The notes beneath the pieces were generated by a model. The model saw nothing but the letters and a program-made list of their open reading frames with translations. It had not been told where the DNA came from and did no database searches. Position numbers and translations under genes: made by a program. DNA of 44,205 bases from Rhodospirillales bacterium (GTDB lineage Bacteria; Pseudomonadota; Alphaproteobacteria; Rhodospirillales; Rhodospirillaceae): NCBI GenBank assembly GCA_028278135.1, contig JANQEW010000006.1, forward strand, positions 1 through 44,205, in the 5' to 3' direction. Positions 1 to 7,816 of the stretch are shown one piece after another. Every line of letters begins with the position of its first letter. Position 1 is the first letter of the stretch.

Positions 1-99
1 CGGTGCTGACAGCGTGGGCCTGTGTTCGACTGCCCACCCCTTGTCACCGAACAAGTCAGGGACGACGCAAGCTAATGAAGGCACATACTCACTGACAAA
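1..99. repeat. Terminal overlap, left copy
   Basis: These 99 bases are identical to 44107-44205. The reading frame of the capsid gene continues exactly across the join. An overlap of this size looks like an assembler k-mer overlap on a circular or circularly permuted molecule rather than a biological terminal repeat. Basis: seen directly; the assembly interpretation is inference. Confidence 0.95.
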
Positions 100-502
100 A
101 GCCAACGTTGCCACAGTCCGTGAAGCAATGATGGCATTCACAGACGACAATCAGAACATCGTTGCCGTCAATCCTGATATGCTGCTTGTCCCGCCTGAGT
201 TGGAAGATGAAGCACTGGAGATCACGAAATCGATCCTTGACCCTGATTCAGCGGATAACAAGATCAACCCGCAGAGCAACCGGTTCAGTGTGCTGACATG
301 GCACTACCTGACCGATGCTAACGCGTGGTTTATGATCGACACACAGTTGATGAAGCAATCGCTGTACTGGTTTGATCGTATTCCGTTGTCAATCAAGCCG
401 AAAGTCGAAGACAAGACGATCCGTGCCACCTGGGTCGCCTACATGCGTTACAGCTACGGCTGGAGCGATTGGCGCTGGGTGTACGGGAATAATCCGAGCT
501 AA
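1..502 (+). CDS. Major capsid protein, C-terminal part
   Basis: This is the 3' part of the major capsid gene whose start lies at 43700, on the other side of the circular join. Joined at the overlap, the protein is 302 aa. It contains the STAHPLS patch near the middle, resembling the Mu gpT-like branch of HK97-fold capsid proteins. It ends with a Trp/Tyr-rich segment (WRWVYGNNPS). Upstream on the circle are the scaffold (42570) and a decoration-like gene (43257), which is the usual order. The in-frame GTG at 14 is not a real start. Capsid identity rests mainly on gene order and size plus this weak motif. Confidence 0.8.
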   Translation, partial: GADSVGLCSTAHPLSPNKSGTTQANEGTYSLTKANVATVREAMMAFTDDNQNIVAVNPDMLLVPPELEDEALEITKSILDPDSADNKINPQSNRFSVLTWHYLTDANAWFMIDTQLMKQSLYWFDRIPLSIKPKVEDKTIRATWVAYMRYSYGWSDWRWVYGNNPS

Positions 503-513
503 GGGGGCATAAC

Positions 514-1428
514 ATGACTACAGTAGGTGATATGCTCTTTCATATGGGTGGTGCCCCGGTAATGTCCGGGGGCCAGATCCCATTCAGCACGGGTACGTAC
601 TTCTTTGTGGACAGTGGAACTGGCAACTCGAATAATACTGGGTTAAAGACCACTGACCCACTGGCGACGATTGACCAAGCGATCAACAAATGCACGGCAG
701 CGGCGGGCGATGTGATCATCGTCTTCCCTGGACACGCTGAGACTATCTCGGCGGCTACATCGATGGTGGTTGACATTGCTGGGATTAGCATTGTTGGGCT
801 GGGGTACGGTGAAAACCGCCCCGTCCTGACTTTCTCAGGCACCGCATCGCGTATTCCTGTCAGTGCTTCTGACGTTCGCATTAGTGGCTTGATCTTCTAT
901 AGCAACATTGCGGACGTTGTGAGCGGCGTCACCGTAACAGGTGATGACGTGCTGATCCAGGGTTGCGAATGGCGCGGTAGTGCAGCTAACAAAGAGTTCT
1001 TACAGATGCTTGACATTGACGACACCGAAAGGGTCACAGTCAAGGACTGTAAACTCATTGCTAGCACGACCGCTGGTACTAACACCGGGATCCGCTTGGA
1101 TACAGCGCACTATACAACCATCGATGGTTGCGAGTTGCGCGGCGACTTTACCACAGCTGCCATCAGCGGGACGGCAGGCAGTGCCGCCGCTTCTACTGAT
1201 GTTGTGGTCAAGGGTTGCTTGATCGAAAACCGCGACACGACAGCCGGAATAGTGATTGACATTCACGACACCGGCACGGGGTTGTTAGCGAATAACAGGT
1301 GCTTTACCCTGTACGCAACAGACCCAGAATCGGCGCTCGATCCGGGTAATGCATTGTGCTGCGAGACATACGTTGTTAACGCAGTCGATGAATCTGGCAC
1401 AATCGTACCGGTAACGCTGAGTACATAA
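514..1428 (+). CDS. Beta-helix structural protein (head fibre or decoration candidate)
   Basis: 304 aa protein. An AAGGGGG ribosome site precedes ATG 514. From about residue 50 the sequence alternates short hydrophobic strands with G, N and D turns (for example DVVVKGCLIENRD and RVTVKDCKLIAS), the pattern of right-handed parallel beta-helix (pectate-lyase-like) folds. The N-terminus contains FFVDSGTGNSNNTG, a type of opening often seen in such repeat proteins. It sits directly after the capsid gene with no terminator, so a capsid surface fibre or decoration role is likely. It could also be a displaced receptor-binding or glycan-binding protein. No catalytic residues can be assigned by eye. 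Confidence 0.65.
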   Translation: MTTVGDMLFHMGGAPVMSGGQIPFSTGTYFFVDSGTGNSNNTGLKTTDPLATIDQAINKCTAAAGDVIIVFPGHAETISAATSMVVDIAGISIVGLGYGENRPVLTFSGTASRIPVSASDVRISGLIFYSNIADVVSGVTVTGDDVLIQGCEWRGSAANKEFLQMLDIDDTERVTVKDCKLIASTTAGTNTGIRLDTAHYTTIDGCELRGDFTTAAISGTAGSAAASTDVVVKGCLIENRDTTAGIVIDIHDTGTGLLANNRCFTLYATDPESALDPGNALCCETYVVNAVDESGTIVPVTLST

Positions 1429-1448
1429 GACAACTGAATAATAGGGGC

Positions 1449-1463
1449 GGGGCAACTCGCCCC
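1449..1463 (+). other. Intergenic GC stem-loop
   Basis: GGGGC (1449-1453), loop AACTC, GCCCC (1459-1463). A competing pairing AGGGGC (1443-1448)/GCCCCT (1459-1464) exists. There is no T tract, so it is more likely an mRNA processing or stability element, or a weak attenuator, than a full terminator. It lies between two structural genes and just before the ribosome site of the next gene. Confidence 0.45.
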
Positions 1464-1476
1464 TTGTGAGGTGACG

Positions 1477-1929
1477 ATGATAACAGTAACAAATCAACAA
1501 GCGCTGACAGTTGGCACGGCAGCATACACGGCGGCTGATGTGGTCGGAGGACTGATCACGTTTCCGGTTGGTATCAAGCACGGGATCATTCGTAGCTTGC
1601 TCATTACCGACGCCGCTGCCCAGTCTGAGCCGTTTACGCTGTACTTGTACAACGCAGAACCGTCAACCATTGCGGATGATGCCAACTTTGCGCCAACCAT
1701 CGCGGATCTTAACAAGCTGATCACTACTGTCACAATTGGCACCGCTGACTGGACAGAAACAAATAGTCTGGACTGGTGCGTGTTTGGTGGTCACGAAGAT
1801 ACAGCGATGGAACAATACTTCGAAGCGACTGACGGCAATTTGTACGCCTATCTAGTAGCAGGCGACACGCCCGACTTTGCTGCGGCTGATGACGTGACAG
1901 TAACCATTACAGTACAGGATATCTACTAA
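1477..1929 (+). CDS. Putative virion protein of unknown function
   Basis: 150 aa protein rich in Ala, Thr, Val and Asp with many short strand-like segments (for example DDVTVTITVQDIY at the C-terminus). ATG 1477 is chosen because GTGAGGTG just upstream is a good ribosome site; a GTG at 1471 in the same frame is the alternative. The TAA stop overlaps the next ATG (TAATG), so translation is probably coupled. Its place between the beta-helix protein and the connector suggests a capsid-associated protein. No family recognised. Confidence 0.6.
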   Translation: MITVTNQQALTVGTAAYTAADVVGGLITFPVGIKHGIIRSLLITDAAAQSEPFTLYLYNAEPSTIADDANFAPTIADLNKLITTVTIGTADWTETNSLDWCVFGGHEDTAMEQYFEATDGNLYAYLVAGDTPDFAAADDVTVTITVQDIY

Positions 1930-2327
1930 TGGCCTTTAACTACAGTGGCGACCCGACTGATAGCAATCTGGATTGGGTGCGCTGGCGAATTGGGGATACC
2001 ATCGAGAATGATGGACCTCGTCCACGCGGTTCTACTGCCAGTAACAGCAACTACAGCGACGATGAGGTTAACGCCGCCGTCACTGAAGAAGGAACAAAGG
2101 GAAAAGCCGCTGCATTGTTGGTAGAGATATTGGCAACAGAGTGGTCGATGTATGCTGGCTCTACCCGCACAGCCGACTACCAGGAAGCCAACCGTCAAGC
2201 GGAACATTACCGAAAGTTGGGAATTGATCTGCGTAAGAAATACGGCGGAACGTTCGTCGGGTTGGCACAAGTAGCGCCCACAAGAGTAGACGGGTTTAGC
2301 GACGATATCGACGCCGAGGAAACATAG
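1929..2327 (+). CDS. Head-tail connector (adaptor)-like protein
   Basis: 132 aa. It begins with DPTDSNLDWVRWRIGDT and is otherwise largely helical, with YSDDEVNAAV followed by an Ala-rich helix (KAAALLVEILATEWS) and a charged helix (ADYQEANRQAEHYRKLGIDLRKKY). This layout, an opening stating sequence-space and a four-helix core, is typical of small phage gp6/gp15-like head completion adaptors. The position after the capsid cluster fits. The start overlaps the upstream stop. Function is inferred from size, composition and position. Confidence 0.6.
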   Translation: MAFNYSGDPTDSNLDWVRWRIGDTIENDGPRPRGSTASNSNYSDDEVNAAVTEEGTKGKAAALLVEILATEWSMYAGSTRTADYQEANRQAEHYRKLGIDLRKKYGGTFVGLAQVAPTRVDGFSDDIDAEET

Positions 2328-2336
2328 AGGATCGAG

Positions 2337-3524
2337 ATGAAAATCTACTTCTTTAGCAATGCGCCCTGGTCCTTGTCTGGATATGGCACACAGACCAACG
2401 TGTTTGTACCCCGATTGAAAGAACTGGGCCATGAAATCAGCATCGGCGGGTTCTATGGACTGCAAGGTTCACCGCGTATATGGAATGAAATGCTCGTATT
2501 GCCATCCGGTAAAGAGAAGTACAGCAATGATGTACTTGTGGCCGACGCAGAGTTCGTAGAAGCGGACATCGTCATAACCCTGATGGATGTCTGGGTGTTA
2601 CAACCGAATATAACACGGCAAGTCCAATGGTACCCCTGGGTTCCGATTGACTGTCAGCCAGCCCCACCGCATGTGGTGAAGGCACTACAGACGGCTGTAC
2701 GACCCATTGCCTGGTGTAAGTTCGGGGTTGACGAGCTAAAGAAACAGGGGTTTGATCCCTACTATGTTCCGTTAGGTGTGGACACACAGCAGTTCAAGCC
2801 GATGGACAGAAACAAGGCGCGTGAGAAGTTTGGGCGTAGCACCGATACGTTTGTCGCCGGGATGGTAGCGGCCAACATGGAAATGGTGTCGCGCAAGTGC
2901 TTTGATGAGAACATCCGCGCTTTTGCCAAGTTCGCAGAAGAGAAAGACGATGTCTTTCTGTACCTTCATACCAACCTGTCAGGTATACCAAACGGGGTAA
3001 ACGTAGGCCAGATCATCAAATACTCTGGTCTTCCAAAGCATAAGGTAGGTGCTGTTCAACAGTACCAGTATGCACGCGGCCTGATTACTACGAAAGATAT
3101 GCGAGCTATCTATTCATCGATGGATGTTCTGCTAAGTGCATCTCGTTCGGAGGGCTTCGGGTTGCCAATAGTTGAGGCGCAAGCCTGTGGTACACCGGTA
3201 ATCGTGACCGATTTTTCCGCGATGCCTGAATTGGTAGGTGTAGGGCATAAGATTCCGCCAGTTACCAAGTTCTTTCACCAGAATAGCTATCAAGTATTAC
3301 CGGATGTAGACGAGATCCGGGCGGCGCTCGAATTTGAGTATGAGGTATTCAAGTCTGGAAAGAACGCTGCTAGACGAAAGCGGGCGCGAAAGTTTGCGCT
3401 CAAGTATGACGCCAGCGTGATAACAATTGAACACTGGAAACCGGTATTGGAAGACATCGAAAAGGCACAAGGCAAACGGAAAGCACGCCTAGAGCCTGTA
3501 GAGCTAAAGGCAGCGGCGCGATGA
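2337..3524 (+). CDS. Glycosyltransferase, GT-B fold, family 4-like
   Basis: 395 aa. The N-terminus (KIYFFSNAPWSLSGYGTQ) resembles the opening Rossmann strand and Gly loop of GT-B enzymes. Residues about 270-290 hold the E-x7-E signature SEGFGLPIVEAQACGTPVI, which in GT4 enzymes contacts the nucleotide-sugar donor. It probably moves a sugar from a nucleotide donor to a virion protein, DNA or a host surface component; the acceptor cannot be told from sequence. The stop overlaps the next gene by 4 nt, so the three glycosyltransferases and the methyltransferase look co-translated. The cassette interrupts the head-to-neck gene order. Confidence 0.88.
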   Translation: MKIYFFSNAPWSLSGYGTQTNVFVPRLKELGHEISIGGFYGLQGSPRIWNEMLVLPSGKEKYSNDVLVADAEFVEADIVITLMDVWVLQPNITRQVQWYPWVPIDCQPAPPHVVKALQTAVRPIAWCKFGVDELKKQGFDPYYVPLGVDTQQFKPMDRNKAREKFGRSTDTFVAGMVAANMEMVSRKCFDENIRAFAKFAEEKDDVFLYLHTNLSGIPNGVNVGQIIKYSGLPKHKVGAVQQYQYARGLITTKDMRAIYSSMDVLLSASRSEGFGLPIVEAQACGTPVIVTDFSAMPELVGVGHKIPPVTKFFHQNSYQVLPDVDEIRAALEFEYEVFKSGKNAARRKRARKFALKYDASVITIEHWKPVLEDIEKAQGKRKARLEPVELKAAAR

Positions 3525-4288
3525 CAAAGCCCGATGTTAGCGTGCTGATGACAGCATATAATGCTATTGATAACTACCCTGAGAACCTGTTTGAAACCAT
3601 ACTATTACGTTTGGGAATGGTAGATAAACTAAAGATACAAGTATGCGTGGTTAATGATGCTAGCACAGATTCTACTCAAGATGTTCTAGTTAAGATAGGG
3701 AATATTTATCATGAACATCGCGGCCCGGAGTTTATTTGTGTGCCAGGTAGCAATATATATGTTAAGAGACATAAAGAGAGACAAGGCCCAGCAGCAGGCT
3801 ATCAAACAGCAGCAGAGATGGCGACCGGGCGTTATTGTATCCTTCAGTCAGTGCGTAGTTGGTATGAAGCGGGCGCACTCGCCAAGATGGTTAAGTTTTT
3901 GGATGATAACCCCGATATAGGGTTTGTATACGGCAAGACACAGTATCACGGGGCGATGAATACGCTGCACATCCCGCCGCCATTCATTAAGGAGCGCTTT
4001 ATGTATCACTTCGACAGCCTGTTTGGGTATATGTACCGAAGAGAAGCATTAGACAGCGGTTGTCAGTATGTGAATTACTTATCGAAGAACGGCGCAAACA
4101 TAGACATTGCTGATTACGATTTCATGATGCAACTGATTCATGATATGGGCTGGCGGGGGTATGCCATGCGGGACACGCTTTGCTTGAACTACTATTATTC
4201 AGGCAATGGACAGCAAACTGAATTAGTACATAGATACCAACACGAAATCGACGCTAAATTCCTTGAGCGCTGGGGGGATGTCGCATGA
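3521..4288 (+). CDS. Glycosyltransferase, GT-A fold, family 2-like
   Basis: 255 aa. It opens with PDVSVLMTAYN, the standard GT2 first strand. VCVVNDASTD at residues 41-50 is the nucleotide-binding segment normally found in GT2. A further DYDFMMQL stretch and an FLDDNPDIGFVYG segment fit the acceptor half. Starts within ATGA of the upstream gene and ends within ATGA of the next. The local sequence is more AT-rich than the head genes around it, consistent with later acquisition. Sugar and acceptor unknown. Confidence 0.85.
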   Translation: MTKPDVSVLMTAYNAIDNYPENLFETILLRLGMVDKLKIQVCVVNDASTDSTQDVLVKIGNIYHEHRGPEFICVPGSNIYVKRHKERQGPAAGYQTAAEMATGRYCILQSVRSWYEAGALAKMVKFLDDNPDIGFVYGKTQYHGAMNTLHIPPPFIKERFMYHFDSLFGYMYRREALDSGCQYVNYLSKNGANIDIADYDFMMQLIHDMGWRGYAMRDTLCLNYYYSGNGQQTELVHRYQHEIDAKFLERWGDVA

Positions 4289-5073
4289 GAATAGGATGGT
4301 TGCAAGATGATCCCGGTTATCAAGGTGGCGCTGAACTTGAGGCAGCCACACTAGTAGCTAATGCGCCAGCGTGGGCCAAGATCATTCCTTGTCCACCGAG
4401 TGGACTTTCTGAGGGCGTCGATTGTTATGTGATACACAACTGTGTACCCTATGGTACGGAAATTATAACCGCACTGGAAAAGAAACCAGTGATCAAGCGG
4501 GTGTACGACGTTTGGCAGGACGGTAGCCACGACTTAAAACAATGGTTACTAAAACATGCGGGGCGCGTAGTTTTTTCTAGCCCCCTGCATAGAGAGGTGA
4601 TACCCTGGCAGATTGACGCGCCAGTCAGTATTATTCCGGGCGCGGTAGACCTTGAACCTTTTCAACGCGCTGGACGTCAAGCCAATGGGCGGAAGGGGCA
4701 TGTCTGGATTAATCGATTGTTCCGAGGTAAGGGATTGAAAGCGGCGAAAGACTACGCCAAGCGCGGTAAGATCACGATAGATGTGTATGGTTATGGTGCG
4801 TTACAGCACGAAGTAAGCGACCCATTACGGTATATACAAAAACTACCTTACCAAAAAGTACCTGAGATACTTGCACAATACGAAACCCTAGTATTTCTAC
4901 CGTCTGCCATCGAACCTTACAGCCGAATAGTTGTAGAAGCGTGGGCGACGGGTTGCAAATTGGTTATTAATGGCAATGTCGGCGCGCTGCACTGGATACA
5001 GAACGAACCTTACAAAATAGCTGATGCATCCAAGATGTTTTGGGATATTGTCAAGGAAGTGGGTAATGGCTGA
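4285..5073 (+). CDS. Short glycosyltransferase, GT-B/family 4-like
   Basis: 262 aa, short for a GT-B enzyme (usually 350-400). It starts MRIGWLQDDPGYQGGAE, a typical donor or acceptor Gly loop. It keeps the C-terminal E-x7-E motif IEPYSRIVVEAWATG at about residues 207-221. The loss is in the middle, so it is a compact form or has a reduced acceptor domain. The gene shares ATGA with its upstream neighbour and its last codons overlap the methyltransferase start. Confidence 0.82.
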   Translation: MRIGWLQDDPGYQGGAELEAATLVANAPAWAKIIPCPPSGLSEGVDCYVIHNCVPYGTEIITALEKKPVIKRVYDVWQDGSHDLKQWLLKHAGRVVFSSPLHREVIPWQIDAPVSIIPGAVDLEPFQRAGRQANGRKGHVWINRLFRGKGLKAAKDYAKRGKITIDVYGYGALQHEVSDPLRYIQKLPYQKVPEILAQYETLVFLPSAIEPYSRIVVEAWATGCKLVINGNVGALHWIQNEPYKIADASKMFWDIVKEVGNG

Positions 5074-5596
5074 TCCATACGCGTCACATATTCCCGTATT
5101 GAAAGCGATTGGCAACGCTGCTACTATCACATCAGTGCTAGAGTTTGGTTGTGGGCGATATAGTACCTTGACATTCTTAGATAGAAGCATATACCCCTTT
5201 CTCACTGCGCTGGTGTCATATGAGACTGACGTGCAGTGGAAGGCAACAATGGAGGGGATCGTAGGTGGCGATCCGAGGGTAGTTATTTCGGTGGTTAATC
5301 GTAGTAATGGCACTCCACCTACCCCGGCTGATATGGCTTACTTTTCTGAGTTGGGAGATTATGACCTGATATTGATTGACGATGGGCCGAGCGATAATGA
5401 CCGTGTACTGACTATTAAAGCAGTCTGTGAGCGCTCACCTGATAGTATTGTTGTCATACATGACTGGGATGTTCTATTGTATCGAGAGGTATCCAGGGGG
5501 GCATTTGACCATATCAAGGTATATGATGACATTAGTCCCTACACGGCTATGTTGTGGAATGGTGATGATAGGCAATTCTTAGAGGAGTTGTGGTAA
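5066..5596 (+). CDS. Class I SAM-dependent methyltransferase-like protein
   Basis: 176 aa from ATG 5066, which has AAGGA 9 nt upstream and overlaps the end of the previous gene; an in-frame upstream ATG (5024) lies deep in that gene and is rejected. VLEFGCGRYST (residues 24-34) matches the SAM-binding motif I, and DLILIDDGPSDN at about residue 110 is a good motif IV/post-motif acidic strand. With three glycosyltransferases before it, sugar or glycan methylation is a reasonable guess. The family is seen in polysaccharide-modification clusters. Substrate unproven. Confidence 0.75.
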   Translation: MADPYASHIPVLKAIGNAATITSVLEFGCGRYSTLTFLDRSIYPFLTALVSYETDVQWKATMEGIVGGDPRVVISVVNRSNGTPPTPADMAYFSELGDYDLILIDDGPSDNDRVLTIKAVCERSPDSIVVIHDWDVLLYREVSRGAFDHIKVYDDISPYTAMLWNGDDRQFLEELW

Positions 5597-5775
5597 TGAT
5601 TAAAATGCAAAAGTATTTCGGGGAACGGCTAGAAACGATAGAGGTGTTCCCTGAAAACACAAAGGATATTGAACGGTATTTCCGGGCTGGGTATGTACCG
5701 GTAGAAGCACCAGCCCCGAAGCGTAAAGCCAAACAGGAGAAGCGAGTAGATGCCCCTGACAGAGGCAAGGCTTGA
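5596..5775 (+). CDS. Small basic protein of unknown function
   Basis: 59 aa (MIKMQKYFGERLETIEVFPEN opening is shortened here to its first part). ATG 5596 overlaps the upstream TAA stop. The first 35 residues look folded (EVFPENTKDIERYFRAGYVP) and the tail is Lys/Arg-rich (KRKAKQEKR). It overlaps the next gene by 26 nt. It sits between the glycosyl cassette and the neck genes. No family recognised. Confidence 0.6.
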   Translation: MIKMQKYFGERLETIEVFPENTKDIERYFRAGYVPVEAPAPKRKAKQEKRVDAPDRGKA

Positions 5776-6118
5776 CAACCTAAGGGCTAGGGCGAATAAC
5801 GTCCTAATCGATACCTGCAAGATCGAGTACAACACCATTTCGAATGATGGAATGGGCGGTCAGGCGGATTCTTGGACAGCGCGCGGTACAGCTATCCCGT
5901 GCTACCTAGAATCTGACCGGGTTCCTGTGGGTGATGTCGTGTCAAGCGGTAGCCGCGAAGATGTGTACATGGAACACACGTTATACATCGCCAACGATGG
6001 CACAATCGTGCCGGGTGATAAGATCACGCTCGATAGCCGGGTGTACTATGCAGAGGGTGTGATAGAAATTGATACCGCCCGCTGTTTGTTAGCCGCCAAA
6101 GTGACACTGGAGGACTAG
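5750..6118 (+). CDS. Head closure / head-tail joining-like protein
   Basis: 122 aa, mostly beta: DTCKIEYNTISNDGMGG, then WTARGTAIPCYLES, and VPGDKITLDSRVYYAEGV. This opening with a C-x-I strand followed by a Gly-rich turn, and a C-terminal D-x-I-x-x-x-x-x-x-Y pattern, resembles SPP1 gp16-type head closure proteins. Size and position (between connector and tail completion genes once the glycosyl cassette is removed) agree. Ends one base before the next ATG. Confidence 0.6.
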   Translation: MPLTEARLDNLRARANNVLIDTCKIEYNTISNDGMGGQADSWTARGTAIPCYLESDRVPVGDVVSSGSREDVYMEHTLYIANDGTIVPGDKITLDSRVYYAEGVIEIDTARCLLAAKVTLED

Positions 6119-6523
6119 ATGACTGGCCCGGTCGAACTACTTGAAACGGGGTTATATAACAAGTTGAATGTAGCAGCGGTTACTGACCTGGCGACAGGCG
6201 GCATATGGGATACAAATGCGCCAAAGGATACTTCATACCCGTATGTGATATTCCAACACAGCGCAGGCGGTGACGAGAACCTTACCAAGTCACGTATGCG
6301 AAGCGTAGTATATATCGTAAAGGCGGTCAGTAATGTAAAGAATACGGCGGCTGATATCTCAGAAAAGATAGACGACGCTTTGCATCACCAAACGCTAACC
6401 GTTACAGGATACACGAACTTTTGGACAGCAAGACAGCAGGATTTTAGAATAGGTGAGTTAACCGACAATGGAATAATGATATACCATGTCGGCGGATTTT
6501 ATAGGATTAGGATAGGAGAATAA
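6119..6523 (+). CDS. Tail completion protein (DUF3168/gp17-like)
   Basis: 134 aa. The pattern LETGLYNKLNV...GGIWDTNAPKDTSYPYVIFQHSAGG, then RSVVYIVKAVS and ISEKIDDALH, is characteristic of the small tail terminator family (DUF3168, lambda gpU/SPP1 gp17-like). These cap the tail tube at the head side. It follows the head closure gene and precedes the tail tube gene, the expected order. The start is directly abutting the upstream stop (TAGATG). Confidence 0.7.
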   Translation: MTGPVELLETGLYNKLNVAAVTDLATGGIWDTNAPKDTSYPYVIFQHSAGGDENLTKSRMRSVVYIVKAVSNVKNTAADISEKIDDALHHQTLTVTGYTNFWTARQQDFRIGELTDNGIMIYHVGGFYRIRIGE

Positions 6524-6526
6524 ACA

Positions 6527-6931
6527 ATGCCAACCTATACAGGAACAGCCTTATATCTGGCGTTTGATGGGACTGAAATTGACACAGATTTTAGGGAGTT
6601 TTCAGTCAGTGAGGAAATGGGAATAGTTGACGGAAGCGCGGGCGCTGACGCTAACCGCACCTACCTCACGACACTCAAAGACGGTACAGCCAGTGGTACA
6701 TTCCTAGACCAGACTGGCGGAACTGCCGCAACTGCGCTGTACAACAAATGCATTCCAGGCGCAGAAGGCACGCTCGAATGGGGGCCGGAAGGCAACTCAA
6801 GCGACGATCCGCGCCACCATGTGAACGCGATTGTGACAACCCGTGATATGACCGTCAACTTTGAAGATGTGACCGAAGTTGTCATTTCATGGCAGTACAG
6901 CGGCGCTGTGACAGATACAGCATACGCATAA
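6527..6931 (+). CDS. Major tail (tube) protein
   Basis: 134 aa, acidic and beta-rich: TGTALYLAFDGTEIDTDFREFSVS, a central TYLTTLKDGTASGTF and a C-terminal VTEVVISWQYSGAVTD. This matches small siphovirus tail tube proteins, which polymerise as hexameric rings around the tape measure. GGAGAA lies 9 nt before ATG 6527. It precedes two small chaperone frames and the tape measure gene, which is strong context. Confidence 0.72.
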   Translation: MPTYTGTALYLAFDGTEIDTDFREFSVSEEMGIVDGSAGADANRTYLTTLKDGTASGTFLDQTGGTAATALYNKCIPGAEGTLEWGPEGNSSDDPRHHVNAIVTTRDMTVNFEDVTEVVISWQYSGAVTDTAYA

Positions 6932-6939
6932 GGTGAAAT

Positions 6940-7215
6940 ATGACTGATAAAAAGAGTGATGGTCAAGAGAAAGATCCTCGGATCGTAGTTCTGTCAGATG
7001 GCAGAGAAATACAACTTGACATCTCGGCTTGCACTTGGGGGGATGTGATGAACTCAGGTGCTACCAAAGGTGGGCCCGCGATGATGTCACTTCTATCTAA
7101 AGTTACGGGGTTATCAGCAGAAGAATACAACAAATTACTATTGGAAGATGGGAGTCTGTTGTACGACAGGGTTTGGCAATTGCTCAATAACCCGGTCGGT
7201 GCTGACCCTTCCTGA
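6940..7215 (+). CDS. Tail assembly chaperone, G-like
   Basis: 91 aa. A charged N-terminus is followed by SDGREIQLDISACTWGDVM and a C-terminal helix YDRVWQLLNNPVG. Siphoviruses usually place one or two such small proteins between the tail tube and tape measure genes; they bind the tape measure during assembly. The stop at 7213-7215 falls just after the -1 frame opens at 7206, so a -1 frameshifted G-T fusion is possible. Confidence 0.6.
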   Translation: MTDKKSDGQEKDPRIVVLSDGREIQLDISACTWGDVMNSGATKGGPAMMSLLSKVTGLSAEEYNKLLLEDGSLLYDRVWQLLNNPVGADPS

Positions 7216-7250
7216 GCAAGGCGATCTATCTGGCTGGTGTAAAAAAGACC

Positions 7251-7484
7251 ATGCCGATGGATTTGTGGCTAATACAAAAACGCTGGGAGATCGCTACCGC
7301 TACAGGCTGGACGCTCGAATATATTGACAAACTAACCCCCGAACAAATGTGGGAATATTTGTCATATATTGACGGTACAGACAAAGCAACCGCCAGCGCC
7401 AAACGTCGGGCGAATGCCAGAGCAGCGGCCAAACAAAAACGACCCCGGCGTGGGCGCGGCATACTGAGAAGGCGTAGACGGTGA
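7251..7484 (+). CDS. Tail assembly chaperone, T-like frame
   Basis: 77 aa if it starts at ATG 7251, but there is only a weak A-rich ribosome site. The frame is open back to 7206, in the -1 frame relative to the upstream gene, so it may be made as a fusion with it. The centre (YIDKLTPEQMWEYLSYIDG) resembles the T domain of other phages' chaperones. The C-terminus is strikingly basic (KRPRRGRGILRRRRR). The stop overlaps the GTG of the next gene. Confidence 0.55.
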   Translation: MPMDLWLIQKRWEIATATGWTLEYIDKLTPEQMWEYLSYIDGTDKATASAKRRANARAAAKQKRPRRGRGILRRRRR

Positions 7485-7816
7485 CAGTTAAGGTCAAGAT
7501 AGATAATAAAAAGCTTGGCTTGTGGATAGTGCAAATCCCAAAGATTAACCGTAATGGGTTAATCAGAGGGGGCGCGTCTATCGTGTCAACCGCTATGCGC
7601 CGCGCGCCAGTTGATACAGGATATTTGCGAAGTCGTATTAAACTTGACACATCGGAAGTAGACAAAGAGATCGTGTGGGCCAGATCATCAGCAGAGTATG
7701 CACTATGGCCTGAGATAGGTACTAGTAAGATGGCTGCCCAACCATACATGCTACCCGCCCTTGAACAGGTAAATTGGGCGGCAATACTCAAATCATCGTA
7801 TAGCGAGTTACCATGA
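7481..7816 (+). CDS. HK97 gp10-like tail component
   Basis: 111 aa. It carries the family hallmark: APVDTGYLRSRIK followed by an AEYALWPEIGT segment and MAAQPYMLPAL. These proteins sit in the neck/tail completion zone. GTG 7481 is used, with GAGAAGG upstream and a 4-nt overlap with the upstream stop. Its place after the chaperones rather than before the tail tube is not the usual HK97 order. Ends inside the tape measure start (ATGA). Confidence 0.78.
   Translation: MTVKVKIDNKKLGLWIVQIPKINRNGLIRGGASIVSTAMRRAPVDTGYLRSRIKLDTSEVDKEIVWARSSAEYALWPEIGTSKMAAQPYMLPALEQVNWAAILKSSYSELP

Noticed and set aside
1-99. True terminal direct repeat of the phage DNA
   Set aside because: The overlap is 99 bp, a typical assembler k-mer, and lies within the capsid gene. 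A genuine terminal repeat inside that gene is unlikely.
7241-7247. Classic slippery heptamer A-AAA-AAG
   Set aside because: It lies after the stop of the first chaperone frame and in phase with the second, so slipping there leads to a short frame with no chaperone-like text.
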